The translations under genes were made by a program, and so were the position numbers. Below the pieces are notes generated by a model, which had not been told where the DNA came from, did not search any database, and was given only the letters and a program-made list of their open reading frames with translations. From Anaerolineae bacterium (GTDB lineage Bacteria; Chloroflexota; Anaerolineae; Aggregatilineales; Phototrophicaceae): 64,000 nucleotides of DNA. Every line of letters begins with the position of its first letter. Positions within the stretch are counted from its first letter, which is position 1. This document shows, piece after piece, positions 59,521-64,000 of the stretch. The stretch is from NCBI GenBank assembly GCA_022824365.1, contig JAJEAA010000029.1, positions 186,001 through 250,000 on the forward strand, given 5' to 3'.

Positions 59521-60789
59521 ATGCTGGTTGATGAAGCCAAGATATTTGTAGCGAGCGGCAAAGGCGGCGATGGGATGGTGTCCTTCCGCCGTGAAAAGTT
59601 TATCCCGCGCGGCGGCCCCTCTGGCGGCGACGGCGGGCGCGGCGGCGATGTCCTGCTGAAAACGGACGCCAATCTCAATACCCTCTATTTCTTCCGCAAG
59701 CGCGTTCACTTCAAAGCCCGAGCCGGTGGCAAAGGCGGCTCCGGCAACAAAACCGGCGCCGATGCTGACCGGCTTATCGTGTCCGTGCCGATGGGCACCG
59801 TCGTCCGCGACGCGGAGACCGGCGGCTTGATCGCGGACCTGGTCGCGCAGGACGCTGAAGTTGTGGTTGCCCCCGGTGGACGCGGCGGCCGAGGCAACGC
59901 CCGCTTCAAAACCTCCGCCAACCAAGCGCCTCGTATGGCGGAAAAAGGCGAACCTGGCGTTGAACGCTGGATCACCCTGGAACTCAAGTTGATCGCCGAT
60001 GTCGCCCTTGTCGGCTTGCCCAACGCCGGCAAGTCCACGCTGCTCTCGGTCGTCAGCAACGCCAAGCCTAAAATCGCCGATTATCCCTTCACCACCCTTG
60101 AACCGAATATCGGCACGGTAGTATACGACAATAAAGACCTCGTCTTTGCCGATGTGCCCGGGCTCATCGAAGGCGCTCATCTCGGCGTCGGCCTCGGCCA
60201 TTCATTTCTCCGGCATGTGCAGCGCACCTCTTTGATCGTGCATCTCCTGGACGGCGCCGCTGCCGATCCCTTGGCCGATTACAATCAGATCCGGGCCGAG
60301 TTGGCGCTCTTTGATGAACGCCTGGCGGAGAAACCGGAAGTTGTCGTCGTCAACAAAATTGATCTCCCCGAGGCCCGCGAGTATCTGTCCATAATAGAAG
60401 AGAGCCTTGTGGAGCGCGGCGTCGAGAAACCGCTGGCGATCTCCGCCTTGACGCGCGAAAATGTCGACCGCCTGATACAGCGAGTTTTCGCGCTGGCCGC
60501 GACCTTGCCCAAACAGCCCGAAGTTTCGCTGGAAGAGACGCCGATCTATGATCTGAACGAAGATGCAGATCCCCCATTTGAGCTGACGGTGGACGACGGC
60601 GTCTATTATGTCAGTGGCGACCGGATCGAGCGCGCCGCGGCAATGACATACTGGGACTATGACGAAGCGGTTACGCGCTTTCAAAGAACGCTGGACGTCA
60701 TGGGCATAGCCGACGCGCTGAAGCAAGCGGGCGTGACAAACGGCGATACCGTTTTCATCGGCGACTTCGAATTGGAATGGTCGGAATGA
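59521..60789 (+). CDS. obg: GTPase Obg/CgtA
   Basis: DEAKIFVASGKGGDGMVSFRREKFIPRGGPSGGDGGRGGDV; GLPNAGKSTLLSVVSNAKPKIADYPFTTLEPNIGTV. ATG 59521 preferred. Confidence 0.96.
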   Translation: MLVDEAKIFVASGKGGDGMVSFRREKFIPRGGPSGGDGGRGGDVLLKTDANLNTLYFFRKRVHFKARAGGKGGSGNKTGADADRLIVSVPMGTVVRDAETGGLIADLVAQDAEVVVAPGGRGGRGNARFKTSANQAPRMAEKGEPGVERWITLELKLIADVALVGLPNAGKSTLLSVVSNAKPKIADYPFTTLEPNIGTVVYDNKDLVFADVPGLIEGAHLGVGLGHSFLRHVQRTSLIVHLLDGAAADPLADYNQIRAELALFDERLAEKPEVVVVNKIDLPEAREYLSIIEESLVERGVEKPLAISALTRENVDRLIQRVFALAATLPKQPEVSLEETPIYDLNEDADPPFELTVDDGVYYVSGDRIERAAAMTYWDYDEAVTRFQRTLDVMGIADALKQAGVTNGDTVFIGDFELEWSE

Positions 60790-61394
60790 AACGCCAACGT
60801 ATCGGCATTCTGGGCGGATCTTTCGATCCACCGCAGATCGGCCATCTTATCCTAGCGGAATACACCTGCGAAGCGCTGGATATCGATCGTATCCTCTTTG
60901 TCCCGGTCGCCGACCATCCGGTTAAACGTGACGACCTTCGCCTCCCCATCGCGCATCGGCTGGCCATGCTGGAACTGGCAATCTGCGGCAATCCCAGATT
61001 CAGCATCTCCCGCATCGATATTGATCGAGAAGGACCGCATTATTCGGCCGACTCAGTGAAACTGCTGCGCGAACAGCATCCGGATGCCGAATTTTATTTC
61101 CTCATGGGCGGCGATAATCTGCGCACTTTGCCGACCTGGGAGCGTCCGCGCGAGCTTTATCGCTGCTGCCGGCTTGCCGTCATGAAACGAGCTGATGAAG
61201 ATATCGCGGCGGACATGCACGACGATACCCTGCCGGGCTTGTCCAGCCAGGTTGATATCATCGATGTGCCGATGCTCAGCGTCTGGCTCTCTTCCAGCTA
61301 CATCGTCAGTCGCTTGCGCGCGGGCCTCAGCGTCCGTTATCTCGTGCCGGATAGCGTCCTGGCTTACATCAATCAAAACAATCTGTATCGCTGA
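60786..61394 (+). CDS. nadD: Nicotinate-nucleotide adenylyltransferase
   Basis: RIGILGGSFDPPQIGHLILAEY; MGGDNLRTLPTWERPREL; SSSYIVSRLRAGLSVRYLVPDSVLAYI. Confidence 0.94.
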   Translation: MKRQRIGILGGSFDPPQIGHLILAEYTCEALDIDRILFVPVADHPVKRDDLRLPIAHRLAMLELAICGNPRFSISRIDIDREGPHYSADSVKLLREQHPDAEFYFLMGGDNLRTLPTWERPRELYRCCRLAVMKRADEDIAADMHDDTLPGLSSQVDIIDVPMLSVWLSSSYIVSRLRAGLSVRYLVPDSVLAYINQNNLYR

Positions 61395-63140
61395 ATGACT
61401 ATGGCTCGTAACTCCCTGCTGATTTTGACATTCCTTCTCGCTTTGGCGGCGCTACCGCTGCTGCGCGCCCAAGACAGTCCGCCTGTGCCGACCTTGATCG
61501 CGCCGACTTTGGTCCCGCCGCTTGAAACCGCCGCGCCGTTGGACGCCCTGCCCGCTGTCTCCGCCGTCGCGGAAATCGCCGATTCCGGTGTATTTCGCGT
61601 CGGCTTGCTCTACAACGATCCCCCCTATAGCGAACTCACCTTGCGCGGCGAACTCAGCGGTTTCGATGTGGACCTGCTGCGCAAGATCGCCGCTGCCTGG
61701 GAAAGCGAAATCGAGTTTGTCCAGGTGACGCGACTCAACGCCCTCGACAAACTCAACGCCGGCATAGTGCACGCGGTCGCTTCCGCCTTTGTCCATTATC
61801 GCGACCTTGACGCGGAAATGGACTTCAGCCAGACCTACTTACGCGGGGCGCAAGCGCTTATGGTGTCCGCCGACAGTCCCGTCACAAGCCCCGCCGAAGC
61901 CAGCGATCAAACCATCGGTTATGTCCTCGGCACGCGCTCCGAAAAAGCGCTCGCCATCTGGCAAGATCGACTGGGTCGGGAATTGAACCTGCGGCCCTTC
62001 CTCACGTTGGATAGAGCGGTCGCGGCTTTGACGCGCGCTGAAATCGTCTCTTTGATCGCGGAGGAGCAGGCGCTGCTGCGCGTCACTGCCGATTCCGCCG
62101 CCAGCGTGATACTGCTCGAAGAACCGGTCCTCCGCGAAGCGCATGCCTTTGCTGTCCGGCGTCAGGACGCGCCCATGCGGCAATTGCTGAATCGCTCGCT
62201 GCAATTCCTGGCCAGTGATGGCGAACTTGACGTGCTCTTCCGCGAGTACTTCCCCGATGCCGACTACAACAGCGATGTGATTGCGCTTTGGTCGGGCATC
62301 GGCGATGAAGTGCGCCCGGAACAGTTTCCAGCCGAAATCCGCTACCAGACCTCGTATGCGCTGCCTCGCATCGCCTCACGTGGCGTACTGCGCGTCGGTG
62401 GCATTACGGATGCCGGCCAAGCTGGGACCGCGGGGCAACGCCGCCTCGCCGATTTGAACCGCGCCCTCGCTGGCGAGATTGCCGCGCGTTGGGGCGTCAG
62501 TCTCGAATTCAATTCGGGCGATCCAGCATCAGTTGCCGACTTGTTGAACAGCGGCGCGGTCGATATTGTCGTCGGGGTCAAGCCCGATTGGAGCGAGGCC
62601 GCTGCCCTGGAGTTCTCGGCGCCTTATCTCCTGCACGGCGACCGGCTGATGGCGCGCGCGAATTCCAGTATCGCCGGATTCAACAACCTACGCGGCCGCA
62701 TCGTCGGTATCCTCATCGGCGACGCCACCGCCCAAGAGCGGGCTGAAGCTTGGGCTGATAGCATCAATGCGACAGTGCGATTCTTTCGCACGACCGAAAG
62801 CGGCGCCGCCCTGACGCTTCTGGACCACAACAATGCCAATGCCATCTACGCCGATAGCCTGGCTTTGCTAGCGCATTTGGAAGCGAATCCTGATTCCCTG
62901 CGCTTGACAGACCGCTGGTATAGCCGCTCCTTCTATACCTTTGCTCTGCCTTACAATGACCCGGATACCCGCCTTTTGCTCGATTATACGCTGCAAGAGT
63001 TCATTGTCGACGGCACTCTGTATCGTTTGACCGCGCCATTGATCGTTTCTGACGAACTGCCCGATTTCGATATCATTCCCGGCGCCAGCCAATTCGCCGG
63101 CATTGAACTGTCTAGCCGCTCGACCGATGCTGCCCCCTGA
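61395..63140 (+). CDS. Secreted protein with two tandem family-3 solute-binding domains
   Basis: Signal peptide; SBP_bac_3-like segments FRVGLLYNDPPYSELTLRGELSGFDVDLLRKIA and RGVLRVGGITDAG...DLNRALAGEIAARWGVSLEF. Confidence 0.8.
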   Translation: MTMARNSLLILTFLLALAALPLLRAQDSPPVPTLIAPTLVPPLETAAPLDALPAVSAVAEIADSGVFRVGLLYNDPPYSELTLRGELSGFDVDLLRKIAAAWESEIEFVQVTRLNALDKLNAGIVHAVASAFVHYRDLDAEMDFSQTYLRGAQALMVSADSPVTSPAEASDQTIGYVLGTRSEKALAIWQDRLGRELNLRPFLTLDRAVAALTRAEIVSLIAEEQALLRVTADSAASVILLEEPVLREAHAFAVRRQDAPMRQLLNRSLQFLASDGELDVLFREYFPDADYNSDVIALWSGIGDEVRPEQFPAEIRYQTSYALPRIASRGVLRVGGITDAGQAGTAGQRRLADLNRALAGEIAARWGVSLEFNSGDPASVADLLNSGAVDIVVGVKPDWSEAAALEFSAPYLLHGDRLMARANSSIAGFNNLRGRIVGILIGDATAQERAEAWADSINATVRFFRTTESGAALTLLDHNNANAIYADSLALLAHLEANPDSLRLTDRWYSRSFYTFALPYNDPDTRLLLDYTLQEFIVDGTLYRLTAPLIVSDELPDFDIIPGASQFAGIELSSRSTDAAP

Positions 63141-64000
63141 GTACAATCATCACGCCCAGCAACAGGATCACGGCGCCGGCCGCCTGCCAGCCAGTTGGTA
63201 TCTCGTTGAAGATAATGTATGCCCAAATGGCGCTCAAGACCGGCACCGTTTGAACAGACATCGTCAAGGTCGTTGGCGACATGAACTTAACCACGAAATT
63301 GAGCGCGCCGTGACCAATGATCTGCGCCAGGATTGCCAACAGCAGCACCCAGAGGTATCCACGCAGGTCGTAGCTGACGAGCGGTAGGCCGCTGATTGCA
63401 ATGATAAGCAGTGTGACAAGCGCGCCGCCAGAATATACCAGCCAGATATACGGAACGAAGGAGACGCTGCCCCGCAATCTCCGACCGACAATAATATACA
63501 GGGAAGCCGAGCAGGCGCTGCTTACCGCCAGCAGCACCCCAAGTGTTGGGTTGCCGCCGTCCGTAATGGCAGGTTCCCCCGAAGTGGCGAAGGCGATCAT
63601 AAAGCCGCCGACAAATGCGGCTAGAATGCCGATCCAAACTGCCTTGCCGAGATTCTGTTTGAGCAGAGTCACCTCAAGAAAGGCAACCCAAATCGGGATC
63701 GTCGCGATAAAGGCTTGGTTGACCATTACACTGATATGCTGGAGGGAGGCGACCATTAGCAGGATATTGGCGCCGGATAAGACCCCCGCGCCTACCGCCA
63801 GCCACAGTGTTCTACGAGGCATCGCGACTATCTCTCGCTGGCCCTTGTACCAGATGTAAGGCGCAAACATGAGCACTCCCGTGATCATCCGGCCGAATGA
63901 AACCAGCGCAGGCGGCATGTCGTATTGAAACGCGTAACGCACACAGATGGGACCGAATGACCAGGCAAGAGCCGATAATGCCACAAGGATCCAAAGTTGG
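63112..64000 (-). CDS. EamA/DMT-family transporter, N-terminus beyond right edge
   Basis: Multi-TM protein; the frame stays open upstream of the track start 63984 (QLWILVALSALAWSFGPICVRYAF), so the gene probably starts outside. Confidence 0.82.
   Translation of the reverse strand, partial: QLWILVALSALAWSFGPICVRYAFQYDMPPALVSFGRMITGVLMFAPYIWYKGQREIVAMPRRTLWLAVGAGVLSGANILLMVASLQHISVMVNQAFIATIPIWVAFLEVTLLKQNLGKAVWIGILAAFVGGFMIAFATSGEPAITDGGNPTLGVLLAVSSACSASLYIIVGRRLRGSVSFVPYIWLVYSGGALVTLLIIAISGLPLVSYDLRGYLWVLLLAILAQIIGHGALNFVVKFMSPTTLTMSVQTVPVLSAIWAYIIFNEIPTGWQAAGAVILLLGVMIVLRGQHRSSG

Overview
The window is about 64 kb of gene-dense, high-GC bacterial chromosome. Gene content suggests Chloroflexota, but this is inference only. 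I saw no rRNA, CRISPR array, IS element or prophage. Main blocks from left to right: a truncated glycoside-hydrolase ORF at the left edge (missing from the ORF track because it runs off the window); malEFG-type maltose ABC transport genes; MaoC, galT and tRNA-Leu(CAG); ygfZ, gmk-like and folD; a ~25-kb same-strand island (13.4-38.3 kb) combining purine/urate-catabolism genes of the E. coli ygeW/ygeY/yqeA/ssnA/xdh/yqeC/mocA type with an F420 set (npdG, cofE, nitroreductase, cofD, cofC, luciferase-like oxidoreductase) inside it; a K+ channel with tandem RCK domains; purine nucleoside phosphorylase; fabH/fabF; proC; atpAGDC; mreB-like; rex; tRNA-Leu(TAG); tig-clpP-clpX; obg-nadD; a tandem solute-binding protein; and a DMT transporter cut by the right edge. 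Main candidates for a second look: (1) the purine-catabolism island with embedded F420 genes, an uncharacterised nucleoside-phosphorylase-like protein between the Xdh genes, and a YqeC fusion to a degenerate MocA-like domain; (2) a lipoyl/biotinyl-like hammerhead domain inserted in MalG; (3) a pair of matching Rex-type operators, one over the putative atpAGDC promoter and one upstream of rex; (4) an intrinsic terminator between malE and malF. All family calls are by eye, with no database search.
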